Positions 1-8,337 of a stretch of DNA of 26,501 nucleotides are shown piece after piece; positions within the stretch are counted from its first letter, which is position 1, and each line of letters opens with the position of its first letter. A model generated the notes under the pieces. That model was given only the letters and a program-made list of their open reading frames with translations, made no database searches and was not told where the DNA came from. The stretch is from JAVBLQ01 sp031553435. Its GTDB lineage: Bacteria; Bacteroidota; Bacteroidia; Bacteroidales; Azobacteroidaceae. The DNA lies in NCBI GenBank assembly GCA_031553435.1, contig JAVBLQ010000055.1, positions 1-26,501 on the forward strand, written 5' to 3'. Both the position numbers and the translations under genes were made by a program.

Positions 1-1
1 G

Positions 2-1732
2 GTCAAGATAGGAGGCGCAGCAGGTGATACTCCTTATGACCAGGCAATATTGGAACTGGAAAGTGCAGCCAAAGGCTTGCGTTTACCACAATTGACAACA
101 GCACAACGCAATGCTCTGGTTACAACCAATGCAACCAAAGCAAAAGGATTGATGATCTTTAATACAGAAACCGGGTGTATTGAAACATATAACGGTGCTT
201 GGTTTGCCCTTTGCGACAATACCGTAAAAGTAACAGACTGTACCAAAATCAAAGCATTCACCATTGATGGCGATGGAGGATCAATGGTTGACGGAGCAAT
301 TGTCACTTACAAAATCGATCCTACTACCAATCCCAGTGCAACTTACACATGGACAGTAACAGGAGCTAACAATGTATTTATCGGATCAACTACCGGTACG
401 GAAGTTTCCGTTAAATGGAAATCAGCAGGAGTTTTAACTGCTAAACCTTATGGATGTACAACCAGTGCTACAGTATCTGTAACAGGTATTCAAGCTTGTA
501 CACCGACAGCAGTACCTACATTTAAATATCAAGCAAAGAATCCATATAAAAATGGAACCTATACTTATGAAGTAAATCCTAAAGCAGGAGCAACTGATTA
601 TACCTGGACAGTAACTAACGGGACTATACTTGAAGGACAAGGAACAACAAGGATTCGTGTATTATTTGGAACAGCAGGCGTAGCAAGTGTAAAAGTGAAA
701 GTAGTATTGGGTGATTGTCAACTGAATGAAGTGGCTAGTGCTGTAACTACAGTCATTGACGATAAAGCTGATTATACAACTATTACCAATGGTGGAAATC
801 AGGCATATACAACTAACCCCACAACTTATGCTTCTACCTATACAGATAAAGGTACAATTACCGATGCTGATGGAAATACTTATACAGTAAAAGAATATTA
901 CAAATGGGGATGGGACGCTACAAATTCAAGATATTATAAAGCTGACCGCCAAATATGGATGATACAAAACTTATCGACTTATGTATCGGGAGCAAAATTG
1001 AATATGGGAGGAGCAAAAGCCGGAGGATCTGCTAATGAAAATAATGGATATGAACCAACTGGAAAAGTATCTACTTTGCCCATCCCCCAAAAAGATAGTG
1101 CTAAAGTCTATGGATTCATGTACACTTGGAACATGATTATGGATGGAGCTGAAGGAAATAATCCTAAAATGGATCCGTCTTCTTCAAAGGTTAGGGGCAT
1201 TTGTCCTTCAGGATGGACTGTTCCTAGTGACAGAGACTGGACAAATCTTGAATGGTTATTAAGTCGTACTGATCTGAGCCCTCAATATATTCCAGGAGGA
1301 ACAGGTGTCAGTGCAATAGATTATCAGATGTGGACAACCATTTGGGAAACAGGTGAAGTTACAGGTTTACGAAATCCAGATGTAAATTCGACAAATACTT
1401 CATCCAATGGTATTGGTACTGGGATGAAATTGGGACGAAGATATATTGGAGCTAATGGAGCAGCCCCTCCAACAGTAATTACCTATGACGCCAATAACAA
1501 TATAGCATTTACCCAAAGAAATTCTACTGAATTCAACCTTGTTTTAGCGGGATTTCCAGAATTTGGATTAACGTATGCTTCATTTGGAAAGGGTGATATA
1601 CTATGGACTAGTTCTATTAGGGACAATAATGGATGGTATAGATTATTTTATTATACTAATAATGGTATTGTAAGAGAATCAAGAAATATAAACTCTTATC
1701 AACATCATCTTCGTTGTATGAAAAAATTGTAA
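2..1732 (+). CDS. FISUMP-domain surface protein, 5' end cut off by window
   Basis: The open frame runs in from the left edge (in-frame residues begin VKIGGAAGD), so the true start lies outside the window; the TTG at 50 is not the start. The visible part is 576 residues. First comes a segment of the type LRLPQLTTAQRNAL...GLMIFNTETGC...YNGAW, common at the head of Bacteroidetes surface proteins of this class. Two PKD/Ig-like modules follow, each with a TYTWTVT or DYTWTVT core, then a C-terminal FISUMP domain (Fibrobacter succinogenes major paralogous domain, TIGR02145) with the hallmark GICPSGWTVPSDRDWTNLE and a terminal LRCMKKL. FISUMP proteins are secreted or surface-exposed; their function is unknown. 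I see no type IX secretion C-terminal domain. The gene is followed by a long non-coding stretch and not by a co-transcribed partner. Family assignment is good; role is unknown. Confidence 0.85.
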   Translation, partial: VKIGGAAGDTPYDQAILELESAAKGLRLPQLTTAQRNALVTTNATKAKGLMIFNTETGCIETYNGAWFALCDNTVKVTDCTKIKAFTIDGDGGSMVDGAIVTYKIDPTTNPSATYTWTVTGANNVFIGSTTGTEVSVKWKSAGVLTAKPYGCTTSATVSVTGIQACTPTAVPTFKYQAKNPYKNGTYTYEVNPKAGATDYTWTVTNGTILEGQGTTRIRVLFGTAGVASVKVKVVLGDCQLNEVASAVTTVIDDKADYTTITNGGNQAYTTNPTTYASTYTDKGTITDADGNTYTVKEYYKWGWDATNSRYYKADRQIWMIQNLSTYVSGAKLNMGGAKAGGSANENNGYEPTGKVSTLPIPQKDSAKVYGFMYTWNMIMDGAEGNNPKMDPSSSKVRGICPSGWTVPSDRDWTNLEWLLSRTDLSPQYIPGGTGVSAIDYQMWTTIWETGEVTGLRNPDVNSTNTSSNGIGTGMKLGRRYIGANGAAPPTVITYDANNNIAFTQRNSTEFNLVLAGFPEFGLTYASFGKGDILWTSSIRDNNGWYRLFYYTNNGIVRESRNINSYQHHLRCMKKL

Positions 1733-1742
1733 TATAGAAACT

Positions 1743-1758
1743 CCTGTTGCGAAACAGG
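1743..1758 (+). other. GNRA-type hairpin after the FISUMP stop codon
   Basis: Six perfect base pairs (cctgtt with aacagg) close a gcga tetraloop, a stable GNRA loop in RNA. It starts 10 bases after the stop codon. No U-run follows, so it is not a classical intrinsic terminator. It may protect the mRNA 3' end or be the first helix of the structured element that follows. Confidence 0.5.
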
Positions 1759-1759
1759 T

Positions 1760-1885
1760 TCAAAGGCATGCCAACGCAGACAATTCCACACCCGCACGGT
1801 TCTTTTTTATTCCTTTTAACACGATCAGAGTTGCGGAGTGCTTGGGAGAGGCCATTAGGGGGCCGCTCTGCGTTGGAACCTTTGA
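1760..1885. repeat. 126-base element with near-perfect terminal inverted repeats (MITE-like or structured RNA)
   Basis: The left arm 1760-1779 (tcaaagg, 4 extra bases, ccaacgcag) pairs with the right arm 1868-1885 (ctgcgttgg, 2 extra bases, cctttga), giving 16 base pairs with one small internal loop. Inside, ccgca (1792-1796) can pair with tgcgg (1832-1836) and ggcc (1850-1853) with ggcc (1861-1864). No reading frame is evident. Two readings fit: a miniature inverted-repeat transposable element, or a folded non-coding RNA. I could not see a clear target-site duplication, and I recognise no known RNA family in it. Confidence 0.4.
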
Positions 1886-1890
1886 CAAGT

Positions 1891-1957
1891 AATTGAAAAT
1901 GGAAAGTGGAAAATGAAGCTTATGCACGAAATCATTTTCTACTTTCCACTTTCAATT
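1891..1957. repeat. Inverted repeat with 26-base arms built of heptads
   Basis: The arms 1891-1916 and 1932-1957 are complementary at all but two of 26 positions, with a 15-base loop. The left arm is made of 7-base words (gaaaatg, gaaagtg, gaaaatg) in register. It has the same architecture as the other word-repeat hairpins in this window but a different word. Confidence 0.65.
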
Positions 1958-2086
1958 GAAGAAATCACCTCTTCTAAAGTATTTAACCGGAAACTTCTTT
2001 CCGGATTGATTGAATCTATTCCACAGGATCAAAGGAATATAATCATTGATTTTCTTGCCGGATGCTACGGGAAACAGATGATATAG
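1922..2086 (+). CDS. Possible 54-residue small protein, unrecognised
   Basis: An ATG at 1922 opens a 54-codon frame ending at TAG 2084-2086. The second half (residues 13-54) reads as plausible protein, with a mixed amphipathic stretch including LLSGLIESIPQDQRNIIIDF. The first 12 residues come from the right arm of the inverted repeat, so if this is a coding relic the repeat may supply a false start. I recognise no family. It could be the remnant of a longer gene or chance. Low confidence. Confidence 0.2.
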   Translation: MHEIIFYFPLSIEEITSSKVFNRKLLSGLIESIPQDQRNIIIDFLAGCYGKQMI

Positions 2087-2157
2087 TTGAAAGTATCGTT
2101 ATGCTTGTGGGTATAAGTGCACCTTGTACCGAGTACCCAAAAATGAATAATAATTGC

Positions 2158-2165
2158 TATATTTG
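2158..2165 (+). promoter_or_regulatory. Candidate -7 element upstream of dut
   Basis: TATATTTG fits the Bacteroidetes -7 consensus TAnnTTTG and lies about 80 bases before the dut start. I do not see a good TTTG at the expected -33 position, so the call rests on the -7 box alone. Confidence 0.35.
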
Positions 2166-2176
2166 CCAAAAAAACT

Positions 2177-2222
2177 TTTAGAAATTGATATGAACATTTT
2201 GAATATTTGAACAATTTCTAAA
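2177..2222. repeat. Perfect 11-base inverted repeat in the dut leader
   Basis: tttagaaattg (2177-2187) and caatttctaaa (2212-2222) are exact reverse complements separated by 24 bases. The right arm ends 23 bases before the dut ATG, so in the mRNA it would form a hairpin close to the ribosome entry region; it could also be a two-site operator. Function is inferred only. Confidence 0.45.
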
Positions 2223-2245
2223 TTTTTAAAAATCCGATAGATTCA

Positions 2246-2677
2246 ATGAAAATTAAAATTACCAACTCTTCCAAACACACATTACCGGAATATGCAACAA
2301 TTCATTCGGCAGGGATGGATTTAAAAGCAAATGTAGATAGTCCGATCGTGATTAATCCATTGGAAAGAAAACTAATCCCAACCGGTTTATATATTGAATT
2401 ACCTGTTGGTTACGAAGCTCAGATCAGACCAAGAAGCGGATTGGCATTGAAGCATGGAATTACAGTACTGAATACACCGGGAACCATCGATGCCGATTAC
2501 AGAGGTGAAATCCGGGTGATATTAATAAACCTTTCCGATATTCCTTTTGTTGTGAATGATGGCGAACGCATCTGTCAAATGGTTGTTGCCGAACATGCCC
2601 GCGTAGAATGGGAAGAAGTTGAAAAACTTCAGAAATCAGAGCGTGGAGAAGGTGGTTTCGGACACACAGGGAAATAA
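2246..2677 (+). CDS. dut: dUTP diphosphatase (trimeric dUTPase)
   Basis: Hydrolyses dUTP to dUMP and pyrophosphate, keeping uracil out of DNA and feeding thymidylate synthesis. At 143 residues it has the normal length of the homotrimeric family, and all five motifs are present: AGMDLKA (22-28), PRSGLALKHGI (62-72), GTIDADYRGEI (79-89) with the catalytic Asp82, RICQMVV (108-114), and the C-terminal GEGGFGHTGK (134-143) that closes over the active site of the neighbouring subunit. The start at 2246 places the first beta strand directly at the N terminus, as expected. It heads an envelope gene cluster; the next gene begins 28 bases after its stop, across a heptad repeat. Confidence 0.97.
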   Translation: MKIKITNSSKHTLPEYATIHSAGMDLKANVDSPIVINPLERKLIPTGLYIELPVGYEAQIRPRSGLALKHGITVLNTPGTIDADYRGEIRVILINLSDIPFVVNDGERICQMVVAEHARVEWEEVEKLQKSERGEGGFGHTGK

Positions 2678-2712
2678 GTTAAAAATTAAAAATGAAAAGT
2701 TAAAAATGAATG
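2678..2712. repeat. A-rich heptad repeat filling the dut-TPR gap
   Basis: Five consecutive 7-base words of the form rttaaaa/atgaaaa start on the first base after the dut stop codon. The fifth word (atgaatg, from 2706) supplies the start codon of the next gene. Similar periodic words fill other gaps in the window. Confidence 0.5.
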
Positions 2713-4433
2713 GGAAAAGGGTGAAAATATTGATTATCGGGTTTTTATTAAGCATTTGTTACATAACCGATGCATCAACTGTTTTGACAGAAAAAGACAA
2801 AAGAAAATTTGATTATTTTTTCCTTGAAGCCCTCAAACTAAAATATAGCGGGAAACATACGGATGCATTCAATGCTTTCTCTCACTGCATATTAATAGAC
2901 TCCACAGCATCTGCCGCTCTTTACGAAATGGCCAACTATCACATTTATCTGAATAATCCTGAGACTGCCATATCATACCTGAGAAAAGCCGTAAATCACA
3001 GCAATAATAATTTTGAATATAAAATTGCATTGGCTGAAATTACCCGGGAAATGGGAATGACCGATGAAGCTGTTAAAATATACGAAGAATTAGTAAAAAA
3101 ATATCCTGAAAAACCCGAACTCAATTATTATCTCAGCGAACTTTACACTAAACAAGGAGAAATAGAAAAAGCAATAAACGCTTTGGATATTCTGGAAGAA
3201 AATGTCGGAATGAACGAAGCCCTTTCCATCCAAAAATATCGTTTATATAATGAAATAGAACAAGATACAAAGGCAATAAACGAGATAGAAAAGCTTGAAG
3301 CCAAATATCCTATGGAACCGAAATATCCTATCATTCTGGGAGATATTTATCTCAAACAAAAACAACCTGAAAAGGCATTGCAAGCATACGAAAGAGCTAA
3401 AAACATAGAACCGGGAAATCCTTACTACATAGTTTCAATGTCAAATTATTATGATTTCATTGGAGATAAAGCCAAAGCTCAGGAACAAATTGACACAGCT
3501 CTTAGAAATAACAAACTGGATATCAACACTAAATTAGGAATTTTAGGACATTATATCTCAACATTACAAGCCGGGAAAAAAGACAAGGAAGGTGTCGACA
3601 CTCTTTTTGAAACTTTAATGGAACAACATCCTCAGGAAACAAGCCTGAACATGATGTATGCAAATTATCTTTTATCCCAAAAAAGATTCGAAGATGCAAA
3701 ATTCCAATACCAAATAGTCACCGAGACAGAACCGGAAGAAATAACGGCCTGGAAGCAATTGCTGAATATCAGTTTCAAAGATGAAAATCCCGATGAAACC
3801 ATCCGAATTTGCGATCAGGCTTTAATACAATTTCCGGATTCTCCTGAATTTTATTTTTATAAAGGCATCGCCTATTACCAGAAAAAAGAATACAAAAAGG
3901 CCTTACAAACTTATCTGGACGGTTTGGAAATGGTAGACGAAGATGATAATCAAACATTGTCCGATTTCTACGGACAAATCGGGGATATTTACCATCAATT
4001 AAAACAAACAGATAAAGCATACGAAGCATACGACCAAGCTTTAAAATATAACGAAAAGAATATTGCTGTTTTAAACAACTATGCCTATTTTTTATCCCTG
4101 GAGAAAAAAAATCTGGACAAAGCCGAACGTATGGCTGCCCAATGTGTTAAAATGCAATCAGATAACAGCACATACATCGATACATACGCATGGGTATTTT
4201 TTGTCAAAGGAAATTATACTTTAGCCAAATTTTACATAGAAAGCGCTATTTCCAAAGGTGGAGACCAAAGCGAAGAAATTGTAGATCATTATGGAGACAT
4301 CCTGTATATGACCGGAGACAAAGAAAAAGCTGTCGAACAATGGGAAAAAGCTTTGAAACTGGGAAAAGATACTCCTGTTCTCAGAAAAAAAATTGCAGAA
4401 AAAAAATATTATGAAGATACAAATATTGAATAA
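2706..4433 (+). CDS. Secreted tetratricopeptide-repeat protein
   Basis: A 575-residue protein with a Sec signal peptide (hydrophobic core ILIIGFLLSICYIT, about residues 8-22) and then consecutive TPR units to the C terminus, for example KLKYSGKHTDAFNAFSHCIL and EPKYPIILGDIYLKQKQPEK. TPR arrays bind other proteins; here the site is periplasm or outer-membrane periplasmic face. I chose ATG 2706 over the more upstream ATG at 2619, which lies inside dut and would put about 29 charged residues ahead of the signal peptide. The 3' end overlaps the next gene by 23 bases. The order dut, TPR, DUF4292, LytM is one I recall as recurring in Bacteroidales, suggesting a joint envelope role. The specific partner is unknown. 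Confidence 0.85.
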   Translation: MNGKRVKILIIGFLLSICYITDASTVLTEKDKRKFDYFFLEALKLKYSGKHTDAFNAFSHCILIDSTASAALYEMANYHIYLNNPETAISYLRKAVNHSNNNFEYKIALAEITREMGMTDEAVKIYEELVKKYPEKPELNYYLSELYTKQGEIEKAINALDILEENVGMNEALSIQKYRLYNEIEQDTKAINEIEKLEAKYPMEPKYPIILGDIYLKQKQPEKALQAYERAKNIEPGNPYYIVSMSNYYDFIGDKAKAQEQIDTALRNNKLDINTKLGILGHYISTLQAGKKDKEGVDTLFETLMEQHPQETSLNMMYANYLLSQKRFEDAKFQYQIVTETEPEEITAWKQLLNISFKDENPDETIRICDQALIQFPDSPEFYFYKGIAYYQKKEYKKALQTYLDGLEMVDEDDNQTLSDFYGQIGDIYHQLKQTDKAYEAYDQALKYNEKNIAVLNNYAYFLSLEKKNLDKAERMAAQCVKMQSDNSTYIDTYAWVFFVKGNYTLAKFYIESAISKGGDQSEEIVDHYGDILYMTGDKEKAVEQWEKALKLGKDTPVLRKKIAEKKYYEDTNIE

Positions 4434-5244
4434 CAAATATATACTATTACTCGCATTCCTTTTACTTTTCAATGCTTGTAAAACAAAAAAAGAAATAACC
4501 TCAAGAGTGGATTACAGCAGAAATTCTGCGGAAATCTTAGATGATTTAACTCATAATTCATTGAAATACAATACATTTTATTCTAAGATAAATGTCGATA
4601 TTGATTTTGGAAAGAAAAGTTTCAGCGCCGGAGGCACGTTGAAAATGATAAAAGATGAAGTATTTCAACTATCCGTACAACTTTTATCTGTAGAGTTATT
4701 CAGAATGGAATGTTCCAAAGACAGTATCAAGCTCGTTGACAGATACAACAGAATGTATGCGATGGAATCCATCGATAAAATAAAAGCCAATTCGGACTTT
4801 GAATTTGATTTCTATAACCTGCAATCACTGATTACCAACCAGTTATTTGTTGCCGGTAAAAAAGAAATAACGCCAGCCGACTATCCTTTATTTAAGATTG
4901 AAAAAGCATCGGATAAAGCATTGATAGAAGTCAAAGACAAACAGAATATGCAATACATGTTCATCAGTAACTTTGCAGGAAAAATACAATCATTGTATGT
5001 TACCGATAAAAAACAAAAAGGTTCAGTTTCATGTACTTATAGTGATTTCAAAGCATTGCAATCACAAAGTTTTCCTTTGTCCATGAGATTTAACCTCAAA
5101 ACCAGGGATAATAAAGAAACCAAGCTGAATATATCATTCTCTAAAATAGAATTAGACAAAGATATGAACATGGAATTTAATATACCATCAAAATATCGTC
5201 AGATTCGTCTTTTAGATGCTATCGAATCTATCAAAGAAATGTAA
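4411..5244 (+). CDS. DUF4292 family lipoprotein
   Basis: A 277-residue lipoprotein: the signal peptide MKIQILNNKYILLLAFLLLF is followed by NACKTKK, with the lipid-carrying Cys at residue 23. The rest is a beta-rich fold with many short strands (FSAGGTLKMIKDEVFQLSVQ region onward), resembling lipid- or lipoprotein-carrier folds such as LolA/LolB; this resemblance is my inference. An upstream ATG at 4393 would add six polar residues; 4411 gives a clean signal peptide and overlaps the TPR gene by 23 bases. Its stop TAA shares one base with the next ATG (TAATG), typical of translational coupling. Likely outer-membrane anchored and acting with the LytM factor next door. Confidence 0.8.
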   Translation: MKIQILNNKYILLLAFLLLFNACKTKKEITSRVDYSRNSAEILDDLTHNSLKYNTFYSKINVDIDFGKKSFSAGGTLKMIKDEVFQLSVQLLSVELFRMECSKDSIKLVDRYNRMYAMESIDKIKANSDFEFDFYNLQSLITNQLFVAGKKEITPADYPLFKIEKASDKALIEVKDKQNMQYMFISNFAGKIQSLYVTDKKQKGSVSCTYSDFKALQSQSFPLSMRFNLKTRDNKETKLNISFSKIELDKDMNMEFNIPSKYRQIRLLDAIESIKEM

Positions 5245-6599
5245 TGAAACAGAATATTTTAACCATATTGTTTTTATTTGTTTCCTTTATTTTGTTTTCC
5301 CAGGAATCACAAAAAATAAAAGATTTGGAAAGCAAACGCAAACTTGCATTGGAAGAAATCGAAGCAACCAACAAATTATTGGATAAAACAAAAAAAACAA
5401 CAGCTACAGTACTTAACCGCTTGAATCTGTTGACTCAAAAAATTGTTGCCCGCAAAAAGTTAATCGAATCCATCAATGAAGAAGCTCAATCTTTGGATGA
5501 GGAAATACAAATGATGGATTTAAATATTCAAACATTAGAAAAAGACATCAATTTTAAGAAAGAAAGTTATGCGGAATTATTGCGTAAAATGCAATTACGA
5601 AAAAAAACGCAGGATAATTTTTTATTCATATTTTCAGCTAAAAACTTCGCCCAATCTTACAGACGAGTTCGTTATCTGAAAGAATATGCAATCTGGCAAA
5701 AATCTCAAACACAGGAAATTGTTGAAAAACAAAAAGTACTTACCCTGCAAAAGGAGAAAGTGGTACAAAGAAAAGAGGAAAAACTAAAGCTCCTGGCAGA
5801 AAGTCAAAAAGAAAACCAAAAACTACAAGTAGAAGAAAATACACAAAAACAGGAAGTTGCAGACCTGAAAAAGCAACAAAAAACATTGCAGGCTGAATTG
5901 GATAAAAAGAAAAGACAAGCAGCAGATCTTAACCGGCAAATCGATAAAATAATTTCGGATCAAATCGCTAAAGCCGAACAGGAAGCTCGTCTTGCCGCAC
6001 AAGCTCAAGCCAAAAGAGAAAAAGAAAGAAAAATCGCTTTAGAAAAACAGCAACAACAACAAAAGAAGCCACAAGAAAAAAAACAGACAAAAGAACCGGA
6101 TCAAAAAATTGAAACAGCAGAAGTCCGTGTAGCCGAAACCAAAGGTGGTTATGCCATGACCAAAGAAGAACGCAAATTGTCAGGTAGTTTTGTCAGTAAC
6201 AAAGGACGGCTTCCCTTCCCATTAAGAGGTAGTTATAAAATTACCGGACATTACGGGCAACATGATCATCCTGAACTGAAATATGTAAAAGTTTACAACA
6301 ATGGCATTGAAGTTCAAACAACTCCAGGCAATGAAGCCTGTGTTGTTTTTGATGGAGAAGTTACAGCTGTGTTTGTGATGCCAGGTTACAACTATTCTGT
6401 TATTGTTCGCCATGGAAATTATTTAACCGTTTACTCCAACCTTATCAATGTCAAGGTAAAACAAGGCAGTAAAGTTAAAACCGGACAAACTATCGGTACC
6501 ATATTCACTGACTCGGAAAAAGGGAATGTTACAATCCTATACTTTGAAATCAGGAAAGAAAGAGATAAATTGAATCCGGAAGCTTGGTTAAACAGATAA
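5244..6599 (+). CDS. EnvC-like murein hydrolase activator with a degenerate LytM (M23) domain
   Basis: The signal peptide (about residues 1-19, ending FILFSQ) is followed by long coiled coils (about 20-265, rich in K, Q and E), a low-complexity Q/K/E linker (about 265-300) and a C-terminal LytM domain (about 325-451). Active M23 peptidases use HxxxD and HxH zinc ligands. Here the matching places read NNGIEVQ instead of HxGID, TVYSNL instead of TxYxHL, and VTILYFEI instead of xHLHFEI, so the zinc site is gone. This is the state of E. coli EnvC, which does not cut peptidoglycan itself but switches on amidases during cell separation. Its start overlaps the DUF4292 stop. Role as amidase activator is inferred from architecture. 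Confidence 0.85.
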   Translation: MKQNILTILFLFVSFILFSQESQKIKDLESKRKLALEEIEATNKLLDKTKKTTATVLNRLNLLTQKIVARKKLIESINEEAQSLDEEIQMMDLNIQTLEKDINFKKESYAELLRKMQLRKKTQDNFLFIFSAKNFAQSYRRVRYLKEYAIWQKSQTQEIVEKQKVLTLQKEKVVQRKEEKLKLLAESQKENQKLQVEENTQKQEVADLKKQQKTLQAELDKKKRQAADLNRQIDKIISDQIAKAEQEARLAAQAQAKREKERKIALEKQQQQQKKPQEKKQTKEPDQKIETAEVRVAETKGGYAMTKEERKLSGSFVSNKGRLPFPLRGSYKITGHYGQHDHPELKYVKVYNNGIEVQTTPGNEACVVFDGEVTAVFVMPGYNYSVIVRHGNYLTVYSNLINVKVKQGSKVKTGQTIGTIFTDSEKGNVTILYFEIRKERDKLNPEAWLNR

Positions 6600-6617
6600 T
6601 AAAATTGTCTTGACTTG

Positions 6618-7307
6618 TTAGAAATTTTCAAACTTCATTTTTTCTTTGAATATTTTCATTCCTTCACAGGCTCCCTTCTTAATGACAGTAATGCCTGGTT
6701 TGTTGCTAACTTCTTTAGGGTCAATTAGGTATATGGGAGTTTCGGGTCCGGCATAATCAACCAGGCCGGCCGCCGGATAAACCTGTAATGAAGTTCCTAT
6801 AATCAATAAAATATCTGCGGAATCAACAATTTTAGCGGCTTTTTCTATCATCGGAACAGCTTCTCCAAACCACACAATGAAAGGACGAAGTTGTGAACCG
6901 TCGCTTGCTTTATCTCCCAAATGAATTTCATTGTATCCGATTTCTGTGACCAGATTTTTGTTGTTTGAACTGCAAGCTTTTGTCAGTTCACCATGCAAGT
7001 GCAAAACAGAGCTGCTACCCGCCCTCTCATGTAAATTATCCACATTTTGGGTAATAATGCTTACATCGAAATCTTGTTCCAGTTCTGCAAGTATCAAATG
7101 TCCTTCATTAGGTTGAACATCTTTGAGTTGACTTCTCCGCAGGTTATAAAATTGAAGTACCAATTCGCGGTCAGCATGCCAGCCTTCAATGCTGGCAACC
7201 TGCATAACATCATAATTTTCCCACAATCCGTTGGAATCACGAAAAGTGCTGATACCACTTTCCGCACTCATTCCGGCGCCGGTTAAAACGACTAAATGTT
7301 TTTTCAT
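6618..7307 (-). CDS. cobB: NAD-dependent protein deacylase, SIR2/CobB type
   Basis: A sirtuin that removes acyl groups from lysines using NAD+. Seen: GAGMSAESGISTFR (10-23) for NAD binding, TQNVDNLHERAG (86-97), catalytic His105 in LHLHGE, and GTSLQVYPAAGL (171-182). Tyr54 and Arg57 (FYNLRR) match the Tyr/Arg pair that lets E. coli CobB accept succinyl-lysine, so desuccinylase or desuccinylase/deacetylase activity is predicted. The usual four-Cys zinc site is missing; the only cysteines are 112 and 214, and the zinc module is shortened to a small loop. Convergent with the LytM gene (18-base gap) and divergent from the Msr gene. Length of 229 residues is normal for the short bacterial class. 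Confidence 0.93.
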   Translation of the reverse strand: MKKHLVVLTGAGMSAESGISTFRDSNGLWENYDVMQVASIEGWHADRELVLQFYNLRRSQLKDVQPNEGHLILAELEQDFDVSIITQNVDNLHERAGSSSVLHLHGELTKACSSNNKNLVTEIGYNEIHLGDKASDGSQLRPFIVWFGEAVPMIEKAAKIVDSADILLIIGTSLQVYPAAGLVDYAGPETPIYLIDPKEVSNKPGITVIKKGACEGMKIFKEKMKFENF

Positions 7308-7346
7308 AAGTACATCTTTATATTATCAATATGCTTAATTTTCATA

Positions 7347-7354
7347 CAAATATA
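7347..7354 (-). promoter_or_regulatory. Candidate -7 element for cobB
   Basis: On the minus strand this reads TATATTTG, a match to TAnnTTTG, about 40 bases before the cobB start. A TTTG occurs upstream but at the wrong spacing, so a -33 box is not established. Confidence 0.35.
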
Positions 7355-7413
7355 TCAACTTTTCAAATTCCGGATTGTTACTATCCTATAAATTCATGAT
7401 TTAATTTACATTT

Positions 7414-8337
7414 ATGTGCCGGACTCAATATATACTTTTTTATTTACTTTTGTGTTTTACATCATCATGTGGACAAAATAATCTAAAACAAACAGATATG
7501 AAACTAAATAAATTAACTCCTGAAGAAGAAAGAGTCATTATATATAAAGGAACAGAAGCTCCTTTCAGTGGTGATTTGTTGAACAACAAAAGCGTTGGAA
7601 CATATGTTTGTAAACAATGTAATGCTCCTTTGTATCATTCGTCTGATAAATTTGAGTCAGGATGCGGATGGCCTTCATTTGATGATGAAATTCCCGGCGC
7701 CGTGAAACGTTTGCCGGATCCTGACGGAAGAAGAACAGAAATCGTTTGTGCTCATTGTGGCGCTCACTTGGGACATGTTTTCCTGGGAGAAGGTTTTACT
7801 CCGAAAAATACACGTCATTGCGTCAACTCCATTTCCATGAAATTTATTCCTCAGAAAGCGGATACTGCTTATTTTGCCTCCGGATGTTTCTGGGGAACAG
7901 AATATTATATGATGAAAGCCCCCGGAGTTATCCATACTACAGTCGGTTTTATGGGCGGACATGTAGATCATCCCACTTATCAACAAGTTTGTACAAAAAC
8001 AACCGGGCATCTGGAAACGACTGAGGTTATTTTTGATGCTAACCTGACTACTTATGAAAATCTTGTAAAGCTATTTTTCGAAACTCATGACTTCACTCAG
8101 ACCGATGGACAGGGACCGGATATTGGGCCCCAATACCGTTCATTTATTTTTTACACCGATAAAAATCAAAAAGATATTGCAGAAAAATATATCAGAATTT
8201 TAACAGAAAAAGGATACAAAGTAGCTACAACATTACAGGATGCATCTGCTTTCTGGAAGGCCGAAAATTATCATCAACAATACTATGAACACAAGGGTAC
8301 TACACCTTATTGTCATGTGTATAAAAAAATTTTTTAA
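7414..8337 (+). CDS. msrBA: Fused peptide-methionine sulfoxide reductase MsrB-MsrA, exported
   Basis: Reduces both R- and S-methionine sulfoxide in proteins. The 307 residues begin with a hydrophobic export signal and a Cys at 19 (FTSSCGQ), a loose Bacteroidetes-type lipobox, so the enzyme is probably a periplasm-facing lipoprotein. MsrB comes first (about 32-146): zinc Cys pairs 66/69 (CKQC) and 112/115 (CAHC), catalytic Cys136 in RHCVNS. MsrA follows (about 150-307) with catalytic Cys158 in GCFWG. A cytosolic form starting at Met29 (7498) is possible, but the 7414 start explains the hydrophobic leader. Transcribed away from cobB. Domain order B then A is the reverse of the PilB-type A-B fusion. 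Confidence 0.95.
   Translation: MCRTQYILFYLLLCFTSSCGQNNLKQTDMKLNKLTPEEERVIIYKGTEAPFSGDLLNNKSVGTYVCKQCNAPLYHSSDKFESGCGWPSFDDEIPGAVKRLPDPDGRRTEIVCAHCGAHLGHVFLGEGFTPKNTRHCVNSISMKFIPQKADTAYFASGCFWGTEYYMMKAPGVIHTTVGFMGGHVDHPTYQQVCTKTTGHLETTEVIFDANLTTYENLVKLFFETHDFTQTDGQGPDIGPQYRSFIFYTDKNQKDIAEKYIRILTEKGYKVATTLQDASAFWKAENYHQQYYEHKGTTPYCHVYKKIF

Noticed and set aside
1788..1804. Similarity of cccgcacggttc to the end of group II intron domain V
   Set aside because: The matching 5' half of domain V and any reverse transcriptase or further intron domain are absent.
2619..2705. Upstream start for the TPR protein
   Set aside because: It lies inside dut and the heptad repeat and would place charged residues before the signal peptide.
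5244..6599. Active M23 endopeptidase
   Set aside because: All zinc ligand positions are substituted, so an activator role is more likely.
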